Source of the DNA: CAYVUB01 sp964454675
GTDB taxonomy: Bacteria > Bacteroidota > Bacteroidia > Flavobacteriales > Flavobacteriaceae
Reading direction: 5' to 3'
Assembly (NCBI GenBank): GCA_964454675.1
Contig: CAYVUB010000017.1
Span: forward strand, 1-60,870
Length of the DNA stretch: 60,870 nt
Positions 44,755 through 53,303 of the stretch are shown one piece after another. Position 1 is the first letter of the stretch, and every line of letters starts with the position of its first letter. Both the position numbers and the translations under genes were made by a program. The notes below the pieces were generated by a model. The model was not told the DNA's origin. It was given only the letters and a program-made list of their open reading frames with translations, and ran no database searches.

Positions 44755-44757
44755 TTA
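44698..44757. repeat. hemH 5'-end repeat, displaced copy
   Basis: Partner of 43596-43655 in the same orientation, 1.1 kb away. Differences: TCA for TCG, and ATA TTA for ATC CTG. Confidence 0.85.
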
Positions 44758-44770
44758 ATTTTTATAAAAA

Positions 44771-45472
44771 TTATTTACCCATACAATACCATATTCCACC
44801 TAATAGATGTTGTAAGAATGCAGCTTCTGAGTATGATTCTTTGGTGTGACCGCCACCGGTATAAAAGGCTTTTCCGCCATCAAATTCGTGATACCAAGCA
44901 ATCGGATGATAGTCGCCATTTTCGCCACCTTCATATGAGTTTTCATCTAATAATAAAAGTACGTGAACATCTTGGTTTATGGATTTATAATTATACCATT
45001 CGTCAAACCGATGCCAAACTTCAGGCAGATGGTTGGTGGATATATGCGACACATCCGTTTTTATTATTTCAGCATTTGATTGATCTGGATGGGACAAGAA
45101 ATACGCACCAACCAATTGGTTATACCATTCCCAATCATATTCTGTATCTGCAGCAGAATGAATGCCAACAAAACCACCACCATTTTTTATGAATTGCTCA
45201 AAATTGTCTTGTTGTTCTTCATTTAAAATATCTCCAGTAGTATTCAAAAAAATAACCACTTTGATTCGTTCTAATTGTTCTTTGGAAAAAACGGAAGCAT
45301 CTTCTGTGTGAAAAACTTCGAAATTGTTTTCAAAACCAAGTTTTTTGATAGCTTCCACTCCAATTTCAATAGATTCGTGCCTAAAACCAGCTGTTTTTGT
45401 AAATACCAAAACTTCTTGGCATTTGGCAGATATCACACTCATAAAAATTATAAAAGCTAAAAACTGTTTCAT
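44771..45472 (-). CDS. ThuA-like domain protein, secreted
   Basis: 233 aa. Signal peptide at 1-18 (FLAFIIFMSVISAKC), then a ThuA-like fold related to glutamine amidotransferases: VLVFTKTAGFRHESIE at the start, VIFLNTTGDILNEEQ, GGGFVGIHSAADTEYDW, and GGKAFYTGGGHTKESY near the end. Such domains occur in proteins linked to sugar metabolism, but the function is not established. It starts 1 bp after the AraC gene's stop, so it is in one operon with the regulator. The role in this heme locus is unknown. Confidence 0.85.
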   Translation of the reverse strand: MKQFLAFIIFMSVISAKCQEVLVFTKTAGFRHESIEIGVEAIKKLGFENNFEVFHTEDASVFSKEQLERIKVVIFLNTTGDILNEEQQDNFEQFIKNGGGFVGIHSAADTEYDWEWYNQLVGAYFLSHPDQSNAEIIKTDVSHISTNHLPEVWHRFDEWYNYKSINQDVHVLLLLDENSYEGGENGDYHPIAWYHEFDGGKAFYTGGGHTKESYSEAAFLQHLLGGIWYCMGK

Positions 45473-45473
45473 T

Positions 45474-46367
45474 TTATGAATTTATGGATTGTACGTATTT
45501 CTTAGGTGTAGCGCCATATTTCTTTTTAAATGCCGCGATAAAATGACTTGCCGTGCTGTAACCCACTTTCAATCCAACTTCATTGACGTTGTATGTATTA
45601 GACTCCAACAATTTTCGGGCTACTTCCATTTTGTAATCAAACAAAAAACTATATACCGAATCGCCATAAATTTGCTTAAAACCTTCTTTCAACTTTTTTA
45701 AAGTTAAGCCAATTTCATCGGCGAGTTCTTGTAAACTTGGTGGTTCTGCCATTCGGGAAATGATGATATCTTTGGCTTTACGAATTTTAATCACATTGGT
45801 TTCATCTACCAAAAATGGGCATTGCTCCACATTGGCATCTTCGTTTCTGTTAAAATACAAGCTCAATAACTCGTAAGCTTTTCCTTTAAAATAAAGGTTT
45901 TTGATGGACTGGTTAAGATTATAATTTACCAGTTGGTTGAGCACAATTGCCATAGATGGCGTAATGTTTCCGTCTTTATAATATTTTTTGTCTTTGTTTT
46001 CATCGCTCAAAAATGTGATGTAATCTGCTTCTGAAGAAAACAAACCGTGAAACTTTTTGATGGAAATCAGCACAGAAACCAACCACGAATTAGGAAATAA
46101 TTCCAGATGTATTGGCAAATCACGTTGCGGATTATAGAGCAGTAATGAACTTTCTTCCCGAATGTCCAAAGCATAGCGGCCTTCATTAAAAACAAACTTA
46201 CTCTGACCCTTTACACAAAAATGAAACTGTATAAAACTGCTGTCAATATCACGTTCAAAAACCTCAACAGACGCATGTTCGTTTTGATGGGTAAGAACAA
46301 AGAAATCATCATCAATTTTAGTTTCGGCTGAAGAACCTTTAGCGACATTTTTTAAATCTGCAATCAT
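45474..46367 (-). CDS. AraC-family transcriptional regulator
   Basis: 297 aa from ATG 46367 (the ORF opens 13 residues earlier at 46406). N-terminal ligand-binding-like part (about 1-180) with YNPQRDLPIHLEL, and a C-terminal AraC double helix-turn-helix (about 205-297; SLQELADEIGLTLKKLKEGF, then YNVNEVGLKVGYSTASHFIAAF and KKYGATPKKYV). It is divergent from hemA, with the ThuA-like gene directly downstream. Control of the heme genes is a reasonable guess from position; the ligand is unknown. Confidence 0.88.
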   Translation of the reverse strand: MIADLKNVAKGSSAETKIDDDFFVLTHQNEHASVEVFERDIDSSFIQFHFCVKGQSKFVFNEGRYALDIREESSLLLYNPQRDLPIHLELFPNSWLVSVLISIKKFHGLFSSEADYITFLSDENKDKKYYKDGNITPSMAIVLNQLVNYNLNQSIKNLYFKGKAYELLSLYFNRNEDANVEQCPFLVDETNVIKIRKAKDIIISRMAEPPSLQELADEIGLTLKKLKEGFKQIYGDSVYSFLFDYKMEVARKLLESNTYNVNEVGLKVGYSTASHFIAAFKKKYGATPKKYVQSINS

Positions 46368-46433
46368 AAAAATAATTTTGTTATTATTTAGATTGATTCT
46401 AAACAATAAATTTAAAAAGCCTTGATACGACTA

Positions 46434-46441
46434 CAAAAATA
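46434..46441 (-). promoter_or_regulatory. -7 element of the AraC gene
   Basis: TATTTTTG on the minus strand, in the 199-bp region shared with hemA. No -33 TTG at normal distance. Confidence 0.35.
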
Positions 46442-46535
46442 TGATTTTTATCATTGTTATCTAAAAATAATGCTTAAAAAACCAGTAACGATATTAAAAG
46501 TTCTTTGAGCGTTATTTTTTTACTTACAAGCTATA

Positions 46536-46543
46536 TATTTTTG
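46536..46543 (+). promoter_or_regulatory. -7 element of hemA
   Basis: TATTTTTG at 46536-46543 puts the start about 17 nt before the hemA ATG. The nearest TTG (46505) is 28 nt upstream, farther than the consensus. Confidence 0.45.
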
Positions 46544-46566
46544 CTATCGCAATTCCAAATTAAAGT

Positions 46567-47826
46567 ATGGAGCACAGTCACATTTCAAAAGGAACCCAAT
46601 TTTATGTTGTGGGGTTAAGTTACAAAAAAGCCGATGCGGTTATCCGAGGGCATTTTAGCTTAGATGATACTTCTAAAACAGCTTTGTTGCAACAGGCAAA
46701 GGATGCCGGTATTGAAAGTTTGATTGTCACATCAACCTGCAACCGCACCGAGATTTACGGTTTTGCAGAACATCCGTATAAATTAATAAAACTGCTTTGT
46801 GATAATACAAAAGGCACGGTTGAAGAATTTCAACAGGTAGCTTATGTTCATAAAAGCAGAGAAGCCGTTGCTCACATGTTTCGTGTAGGCTCGGGATTGG
46901 ACAGCCAGATTCTGGGCGATTTTGAAATTATCAGCCAGCTTAAAACAAGCGCAAGAAAATCTAAAGAGTGTGGACTTTTAAATGCCTTTTTGGAACGTCT
47001 TGTTAATGCCGTAATCCAGGCGAGCAAACGTATTAAAAATGAAACCGAGCTGTCAACCGGCGCAACATCGGTATCATTTGCATCGGTACACTATATTTTG
47101 AACAATGTAAGTGATGTGAGCTCAAAAAATATTCTGCTTTTCGGTACAGGAAAAATAGGCAGAAATACTTGCGAAAATCTTGTGAAGCACACCAAAAATG
47201 AGCATATCACGCTTATTAACAGAACCAAAGACAAAGCAGAACACATTGCCGGAAAATTTAACCTAATCGTAAAAGATTATGCTAATCTTCAGGAAGAAAT
47301 CAATAAATCCGACATCGTCGTTGTTGCAACAGGTGCACAAAACCCAACGGTTGATAAACACCTGATACAATCAAAAAAGCCACTTTTGATTCTGGATTTA
47401 TCCATCCCGAAAAACGTTAACCAAAACGTTGCCGAGCTTGAGCAAGTGCGTTTGGTACATCTGGATGATTTATCGCAAATTACAGACGAAACTTTAGAAC
47501 GCAGAAAACAGCACATTCCACTGGCAGAAGCCATTCTTGAAGACGTAAAAGCTGAGTTTAACGACTGGATTGTCACCCGAAAGTTTGCGCCAACCATCAA
47601 TGCATTAAAACTAAAATTGCTGGATTTTAAAATTGCCGAATTAGACACGCAACGCAAGAAAATCACCGGGTTTAATGAAACACAGGCAGAACTCATCAGC
47701 AATAATATTATTCAAAAAATTACCAATCACTTTGCACATCATCTAAAAACTGACGACCTTTCAACCGATGAAAGTCTGGAACTTATCAAAAAAGTTTTTC
47801 AGTTAGAAACCACAAGCAATGTCTAA
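46567..47826 (+). CDS. hemA: Glutamyl-tRNA reductase
   Basis: First committed enzyme of C5-pathway tetrapyrrole synthesis: reduces glutamyl-tRNA(Glu) to glutamate-1-semialdehyde with NADPH. 419 aa. Catalytic Cys58 in TSTCNRTEIYG, the Arg/Gly-rich FRVGSGLDSQILGD catalytic segment, and Rossmann motif NILLFGTGKIGRNT near residue 195; dimerisation helix near the C terminus. First gene of the plus-strand heme operon, overlapping hemC by 8 bp. hemL, for the next step, is not in the window. Confidence 0.95.
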   Translation: MEHSHISKGTQFYVVGLSYKKADAVIRGHFSLDDTSKTALLQQAKDAGIESLIVTSTCNRTEIYGFAEHPYKLIKLLCDNTKGTVEEFQQVAYVHKSREAVAHMFRVGSGLDSQILGDFEIISQLKTSARKSKECGLLNAFLERLVNAVIQASKRIKNETELSTGATSVSFASVHYILNNVSDVSSKNILLFGTGKIGRNTCENLVKHTKNEHITLINRTKDKAEHIAGKFNLIVKDYANLQEEINKSDIVVVATGAQNPTVDKHLIQSKKPLLILDLSIPKNVNQNVAELEQVRLVHLDDLSQITDETLERRKQHIPLAEAILEDVKAEFNDWIVTRKFAPTINALKLKLLDFKIAELDTQRKKITGFNETQAELISNNIIQKITNHFAHHLKTDDLSTDESLELIKKVFQLETTSNV

Positions 47827-49402
47827 ACCTATAAGAATTGGCACACGTGACAGCCAATTAGCACTCTGGCAAGCCCAAACCGTACAGCACCAGCTGGAAC
47901 ATTTGGGACACAAAACCGTTATTGTTCCTGTAAAATCAACAGGTGATATTGATGTTACCACGCCACTTTATGAGCTGGGAATCACCGGAATTTTCACAAA
48001 AACCTTAGATACAGCATTACTCAACAACACGATAGACATTGCGGTACACTCGCTAAAAGATGTCCCTACACTATTGCCAAAAAATATCGTGCAAGCAGCC
48101 GTTTTAAAACGCGGCAATGTACAGGATATATTGGTTTTTAAAAACAATGAAGAATTTTTAGCGCAAAAAAACGCTGTGATTGCTACCGGAAGTTTACGCC
48201 GTAAAGCACAGTGGCTCAACCGTTATCCAACACATACCGTTGTCGATTTAAGAGGAAATGTCAACACACGGCTTCAAAAACTGGAAGACAATGAATGGAA
48301 CGGTGCCGTATTTGCCGCAGCAGGATTAAAACGATTGGGCATCAAGCCGAAAGAATCCTTAAATCTGGATTGGATGATTCCTGCGCCCGGACAAGGCGCC
48401 ATCATGATTACTGCATTGGAAAGCAATGAAACCGTAAGAGCAATCTGCACCCAGCTCAATCACGAAGAAACCGAAATATGCACTACTATAGAACGCACAT
48501 TTTTAAACCTTTTGGAAGGTGGCTGTACAGCACCGATAGGCGCACTGGCAACCGTTAAAAATGATTCGGTGTCATTTCAAGGTATATTGCTCAACCTTGA
48601 CGGTTCTAAAAAAATTGAAGTTAAACGACTCGAAAAACTTGGCGCACATCACAACATCGCCCGGTATTGTGCTGATTATATCATAAAACGTGGTGGCAAT
48701 AAGCTGATGGATGACATAAAACGCGCCGGAAAAAGTGCACAGGTATATTCCACCAAAAAACTCACAGAAACACAACGTCAATTATTCAACCCCAATGTTA
48801 TCGTTGACAGTGAAGATTTTATACAAATAAGCCTCAACCGAATACCGAAACCTGTTTTAAAATCACCCATTAAAAACGTCATCATTACCAGTCAAAATGC
48901 GGTTGAAGCTATTGTTACCAGTGTTCCTGCCAATGAATTGCAGTTTAAAAACATTTATTGTGTAGGCCGAAAAACCAAACGATTGATTGAGCAAAAAATA
49001 GGCAAAGTAACACATTATGAGAATGATGCCAAAAAACTGGCAGCCTATTTGGTAGAATATATAGACGGAACCGAGGTAACACATTTTTGCAGCGATATAC
49101 GCCTGGATACCTTATCTGAAATTTTGGAAGACAACCATATAAAAGTAACCGATATTGAAGCTTACAAAACGGTTTTGAACCCTAAAGAGATTGAGGACGC
49201 TATTGAAGGCGTCATGTTTTACAGTCCGTCAAACGTGCAAAGCTATATGCAGAAAAATTTCGCTCGTGAAACAACTACTGCCTATTGCATAGGCGATACC
49301 ACGGCAACAGAAGCCAAAAAACATTTTAAAGATATCAGAATTGCAAAAATACCAACAGTCGAAAGCGTTATCGATTTGGTAAATGAGCATTATGATAATT
49401 AG
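47819..49402 (+). CDS. hemCD: Hydroxymethylbilane synthase-uroporphyrinogen-III synthase fusion
   Basis: One 527-aa protein joins two successive heme enzymes. Residues 1 to about 300 are HemC: RIGTRDSQLALWQAQ, VHSLKDVPT, ATGSLRRKAQW and LLEGGCTAPIGAL, with Cys236 the attachment site of the dipyrromethane cofactor. Residues about 310-527 are HemD-like: NVIITSQNAVEAIV, TVLNPKEIEDAIEGVMFYSPS and YCIGDTTATEAKK, the pattern of uroporphyrinogen-III synthase. There is no stop or restart in the linker. It overlaps hemA by 8 bp, so translation is coupled. Confidence 0.92.
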   Translation: MSKPIRIGTRDSQLALWQAQTVQHQLEHLGHKTVIVPVKSTGDIDVTTPLYELGITGIFTKTLDTALLNNTIDIAVHSLKDVPTLLPKNIVQAAVLKRGNVQDILVFKNNEEFLAQKNAVIATGSLRRKAQWLNRYPTHTVVDLRGNVNTRLQKLEDNEWNGAVFAAAGLKRLGIKPKESLNLDWMIPAPGQGAIMITALESNETVRAICTQLNHEETEICTTIERTFLNLLEGGCTAPIGALATVKNDSVSFQGILLNLDGSKKIEVKRLEKLGAHHNIARYCADYIIKRGGNKLMDDIKRAGKSAQVYSTKKLTETQRQLFNPNVIVDSEDFIQISLNRIPKPVLKSPIKNVIITSQNAVEAIVTSVPANELQFKNIYCVGRKTKRLIEQKIGKVTHYENDAKKLAAYLVEYIDGTEVTHFCSDIRLDTLSEILEDNHIKVTDIEAYKTVLNPKEIEDAIEGVMFYSPSNVQSYMQKNFARETTTAYCIGDTTATEAKKHFKDIRIAKIPTVESVIDLVNEHYDN

Positions 49403-49460
49403 TTAATTGTTATTGGTTAATAGTTTCATCCAACAACAAACAACTCAACAACAAACGATT

Positions 49461-50486
49461 ATGTTAAAAAACGATTTATTTTTAAAAGCCTTAAACGGAG
49501 AATCGGTAGAGCGTCCACCGGTATGGATGATGCGTCAGGCAGGAAGATATTTGCCTGAATTTATGGCTTTGCGTGAAAAATATGATTTCTTTACCCGCTG
49601 TAAAACACCCGAACTGGCTTCCGAAATCACCGTCCAGCCTATCAGAATCGTAAAACCCGACGCGGCGATTTTGTTTTCGGATATTTTGGTGGTTCCGCAG
49701 GCTATGGGAATCGATGTGGAACTGCAGGACAATATTGGGCCTGTAATCCCGAACCCGATACGTTCTTTGAAAGATGTAGAGCAGGTTCGCATTCCCGACA
49801 TCAACGAATCTTTGGGCTATGTGATGGATGCCATCGATATGACCAAAGAAATGCTCAACAACGAAGTGCCTTTGATTGGTTTTGCAGGAAGTCCGTGGAC
49901 AATTTTCTGCTATGTGGTAGAAGGAAAAGGTTCCAAAAGCTTTGACAAAGCCAAAGGTTTCTGTTTTTCTGAACCCGAAGCGGCTCATGCGTTGTTGCAA
50001 AAAATTACCGATACGACCATTCTATATTTAAAAGAAAAAGTAAAGCACGGCGTGAATGCTGTTCAGATTTTTGACAGTTGGGGCGGAATGCTTTCGCCAA
50101 CAGACTATCAGGAATTTTCGTGGAAATATATCAACCAAATCGTTGAAGCATTGGCTGAAAGTACTAAAGTCATTGTTTTCGGAAAAGGCTGTTGGTTTGC
50201 ATTAAATGATATGGCAAAATCCAAAGCCGCCGCTATCGGTGTTGACTGGACTTGCTCGGCAAGAAATGCCCGTTATCTGTCAGGCGGAAGAATCACATTG
50301 CAGGGAAATTTTGACCCGAGCAGATTGTTGTCGCCCATTCCGACCATCAAAAAAATGGTACACCAGATGATTGACGAATTTGGCAAAGACAATTATATCG
50401 CCAATCTGGGTCACGGAATTCTGCCAAATATTCCCGTTGACCATGCGAAGGCTTTTATTGATGCGGTGAAGGAGTACAAACGATAA
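49461..50486 (+). CDS. hemE: Uroporphyrinogen decarboxylase
   Basis: Decarboxylates uroporphyrinogen III to coproporphyrinogen III. 341 aa from ATG 49461 (MLKNDLFLKALNGESVERPPVWMMRQAGRYLPE, of which the PVWMMRQAGRYLPE motif is diagnostic). Further motifs are FSDILVVPQAMG, GFAGSPWTIFCY, the active-site Tyr in the central FSWKYINQ region and LGHGILPNIP. Isoleucine is coded by ATA only once in 29 codons, whereas the neighbouring hemC uses ATA in about a third. The upstream in-frame start at 49407 adds unrelated residues. Confidence 0.94.
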   Translation: MLKNDLFLKALNGESVERPPVWMMRQAGRYLPEFMALREKYDFFTRCKTPELASEITVQPIRIVKPDAAILFSDILVVPQAMGIDVELQDNIGPVIPNPIRSLKDVEQVRIPDINESLGYVMDAIDMTKEMLNNEVPLIGFAGSPWTIFCYVVEGKGSKSFDKAKGFCFSEPEAAHALLQKITDTTILYLKEKVKHGVNAVQIFDSWGGMLSPTDYQEFSWKYINQIVEALAESTKVIVFGKGCWFALNDMAKSKAAAIGVDWTCSARNARYLSGGRITLQGNFDPSRLLSPIPTIKKMVHQMIDEFGKDNYIANLGHGILPNIPVDHAKAFIDAVKEYKR

Positions 50487-50529
50487 TTCTGGAATAAATA
50501 TTTATTTTTGTAATAAGCATAAAACAGAA

Positions 50530-52191
50530 ATGACAGAAAAAGAATTACATAACTATTTAAAAACCAAGTATCCAATCGAAAACGAAAAATGCGAATGGAA
50601 AGAATTTAAATCGTTAAAAAATTCTGTTGCAGGAAATGAAGGTAATGATATCATTTCATATATTTCTGCTATTGCAAATATGCAGGGAGGTCATTTGGTA
50701 ATTGGCGTAAAGGATGAAACACTGGAAATTGTTGGTGTTCAAAATTTTTCAGGTTATACAATTGACAATATCAGATTTAGAATAAATGGTAATTGTACCA
50801 ATCTGGATATTGAAAAATTCTTTGTTGACGAATTTGTTACTTCGGACACAAACAAAACTATTTGGGTTTTTAAAATACCGAAACATCAATTTAGACTTCC
50901 TGTTTATGCTCATAAAAAAACATGGCAAAGAATCGATGACCATTTAGTTGAAATGACCAAATCGAGACTAGAAGCAATTTTAACTGAAATCAAAAGTAAT
51001 GAAGATTGGTCTAAGGAAATAATTGACGGAGCAACTATAGATGATTTAGATACAGAAGCTATTAAAAAGGCTAAAATAGAATTTATAAAAAGAAATCCGA
51101 AATACAGTAATGAAATTGAAAATTGGAACAATATTGATTTTTTAAATAAAGCCAAGATTACCATTAAAGGTAAAATAACCAGAACAGCATTAATTTTACT
51201 AGGCAAAGAAGAATCTGAGCATTATTTAAATTCGACGGTAAAAATTCGATGGAATTTGAAAAGCTTAGATAATCAAGATAAAGATTACGAAATATTTTCT
51301 ATACCATTTTTATTAAACATTGATGAAATCTATAAAAAAATCCGAAACCTTAAATATCGCTATTTAAGAGAAGGCACTTTGTTTCCCGATGAAGTTTTAA
51401 GATACGAACCTTTTATCATTCGAGAGTCGTTAAACAATGCCATTGCACATCAGGATTATTCTAAAGGAGCAAGAATTAACGTTGTTGAGTTTGAAGATGA
51501 CCACCTTGTGTTTTCCAATTACGGCTCATTTCTGCCTAAGTCAGTTGAAGAAGTTGTCTTAAATGATACCCCTGAAGAGGTTTACCGAAACCCTTTCTTG
51601 GTCGAAGCCATGAAAAATTTAGATATGATTGAAACGCAAGGAGGCGGCATCAAAAAAATGTTTAATTTTCAAAGGCAGCGTTTTTTCCCTTTGCCCGATT
51701 TTGATTTTGAAGACAACAAAGTAAAAGTGACAATTATTGGTAAAATTCTTGACGAAAATTTTGCCAGAATCCTAATACGAAATACGGAATTAAAATTAGA
51801 AGAAATTATTCTGCTTGATAAAGTTCAAAAGAAAAAAGATATAACCGAAAATGAATTTAAACACCTTAAAAAGTGCAAATATATAGAAGGTAGAAAACCA
51901 AATATTTATCTTTCTTATGAAGTGGTAGAATCAGTAAATAATGAAGACCTTAAACGTGAATATTTAGCTAACAGAAGTTTTGACGATACTCATTTTAAAG
52001 AAATGATTTTGGAATATTTACGAAAGTTTGGGAAAACAAAAAGAAACAATATCGACACCTTAATTGTACCAAAGTTATCAGCAGTTCTTAATGAAAATCA
52101 AAAAAAGAAAAAGGTTTCAAACTTTTTATTAGCTTTAAAAAATGAAGGTAAAATTATTTGTCATCCAGGTTATTTATGGGATGTTGTTTAG
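50530..52191 (+). CDS. AlbA_2/Schlafen-type putative DNA- or RNA-binding ATPase
   Basis: 553 aa. N-terminal AlbA_2 domain (about 15-130; CEWKEFKSLKNS, ISAIANMQGGHLVIGVKD, WQRIDDHLVEMTK), a middle region, and a GHKL-type ATPase segment (about 290-385; ESLNNAIAHQDYSKG with the Asn box, LVFSNYG, GGGIKKMF). The C-terminal part is wHTH-like (about 480-553). Such proteins occur as regulators and in some anti-phage systems; the role here is unknown. It sits in the middle of a heme operon, between hemE and hemF. Confidence 0.8.
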   Translation: MTEKELHNYLKTKYPIENEKCEWKEFKSLKNSVAGNEGNDIISYISAIANMQGGHLVIGVKDETLEIVGVQNFSGYTIDNIRFRINGNCTNLDIEKFFVDEFVTSDTNKTIWVFKIPKHQFRLPVYAHKKTWQRIDDHLVEMTKSRLEAILTEIKSNEDWSKEIIDGATIDDLDTEAIKKAKIEFIKRNPKYSNEIENWNNIDFLNKAKITIKGKITRTALILLGKEESEHYLNSTVKIRWNLKSLDNQDKDYEIFSIPFLLNIDEIYKKIRNLKYRYLREGTLFPDEVLRYEPFIIRESLNNAIAHQDYSKGARINVVEFEDDHLVFSNYGSFLPKSVEEVVLNDTPEEVYRNPFLVEAMKNLDMIETQGGGIKKMFNFQRQRFFPLPDFDFEDNKVKVTIIGKILDENFARILIRNTELKLEEIILLDKVQKKKDITENEFKHLKKCKYIEGRKPNIYLSYEVVESVNNEDLKREYLANRSFDDTHFKEMILEYLRKFGKTKRNNIDTLIVPKLSAVLNENQKKKKVSNFLLALKNEGKIICHPGYLWDVV

Positions 52192-52233
52192 TCACTTTTT
52201 AGTCACTTTTTAGTCGCTTTTTAGTCACTTTTT
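52190..52233 (+). repeat. 11-bp tandem repeat at the 3' end of the AlbA_2 gene
   Basis: Four copies of agtcacttttt (third copy agtcgcttttt), beginning inside the stop codon. Slippage here would alter the last residues or remove the stop. Confidence 0.85.
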
Positions 52234-52286
52234 ATTGTAAAACACTGAATAACAAAAAAGTAAAAAACATATTAAACACTTTTTAA

Positions 52287-53195
52287 TTGAAAAATAAATT
52301 CTACCAATACATTCAAAACCTGCAAGACCAAATCTGTAAAGGTTTGGAAGACATCGATGGTGTTGCTAAATTCCGTGAAGATGTTTGGGAACGCCTCGAA
52401 GGAGGTGGTGGAAGAACACGAGTTATTGAAAACGGAAAGGTTTTTGAAAAAGGCGGGGTCAACATTTCTGCCGTTCACGGAAAGCTTCCCGATACCATGC
52501 AGAAAATGTTCGGCGTGAAAGAAGCCGATTTTTTCGCCTGCGGATTGAGTCTGGTCATTCACCCTAAAAACCCGTTTGTACCAACCGTTCATGCCAATTG
52601 GCGGTATTTTGAAATGTATGACAAAGAAAGAAAAATCATCAACCAGTGGTTTGGCGGCGGACAGGATTTAACACCATATTACCTGTTTGAAGAAGATGCC
52701 AAACATTTTCACCAAACCTGCAAAACCGCCTGCGACAAACATAATCCCAGGTTTTATCCGAAATATAAAAAACAATGCGACGACTATTTTTGGAATACAC
52801 ATCGAAATGAAGCCCGTGGTATTGGCGGATTATTCTTCGATTACCTGAAAGAAACTGAAACCATGAAAATGGAAGATTGGTACAATTTCGTTACAGAGGT
52901 TGGAAATTCTTTCTTAGAAGCATACACCCCGATTGTCGAAAAAAGAAAAGATTTACCATTTACCGAAGCAAACCGGAAATGGCAGGAAATACGTCGTGGT
53001 CGTTATGTAGAGTTCAATCTGGTTCACGACAAAGGCACCCTTTTCGGACTAAAAACCAACGGCAGAATTGAAAGCATTTTAATGAGTTTGCCGCCACACG
53101 TTCAGTGGGTTTATGATCATCACCCTGAAGCGGGAAGCGAAGAAGAAAAGTTAATTAAGATATTACAACAACCAATTAATTGGATAGCCCTTTAA
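52287..53195 (+). CDS. hemF: Coproporphyrinogen III oxidase, oxygen-dependent
   Basis: Converts coproporphyrinogen III to protoporphyrinogen IX using O2. 302 aa. Motifs: GGGGRTRVIE, FFACGLSLVIHPKNP, VHANWRYFEM, WFGGGQDLTPYY, and the C-terminal RRGRYVEFNLVHDKGTLFGL. The start codon is TTG at 52287: an in-frame TAA stands immediately before it, and the next in-frame ATG is about 70 codons later, beyond conserved residues. The N terminus KNKFYQYIQNLQDQI fits the family. Confidence 0.92.
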   Translation: MKNKFYQYIQNLQDQICKGLEDIDGVAKFREDVWERLEGGGGRTRVIENGKVFEKGGVNISAVHGKLPDTMQKMFGVKEADFFACGLSLVIHPKNPFVPTVHANWRYFEMYDKERKIINQWFGGGQDLTPYYLFEEDAKHFHQTCKTACDKHNPRFYPKYKKQCDDYFWNTHRNEARGIGGLFFDYLKETETMKMEDWYNFVTEVGNSFLEAYTPIVEKRKDLPFTEANRKWQEIRRGRYVEFNLVHDKGTLFGLKTNGRIESILMSLPPHVQWVYDHHPEAGSEEEKLIKILQQPINWIAL

Positions 53196-53209
53196 TCCCC
53201 AAAAGGGAA

Positions 53210-53239
53210 AACTCAAACATAAATGAACTCAAACATAAA
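53210..53239. repeat. 14-bp direct repeat after hemF
   Basis: aactcaaacataaa occurs twice with a 16-nt period (53210-53223 and 53226-53239). Confidence 0.6.
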
Positions 53240-53303
53240 ATATAATTTATTATACCTGTTAATATATAGAAATTTAAAACCCTATTGACCCCTGATAGGA
53301 ATT

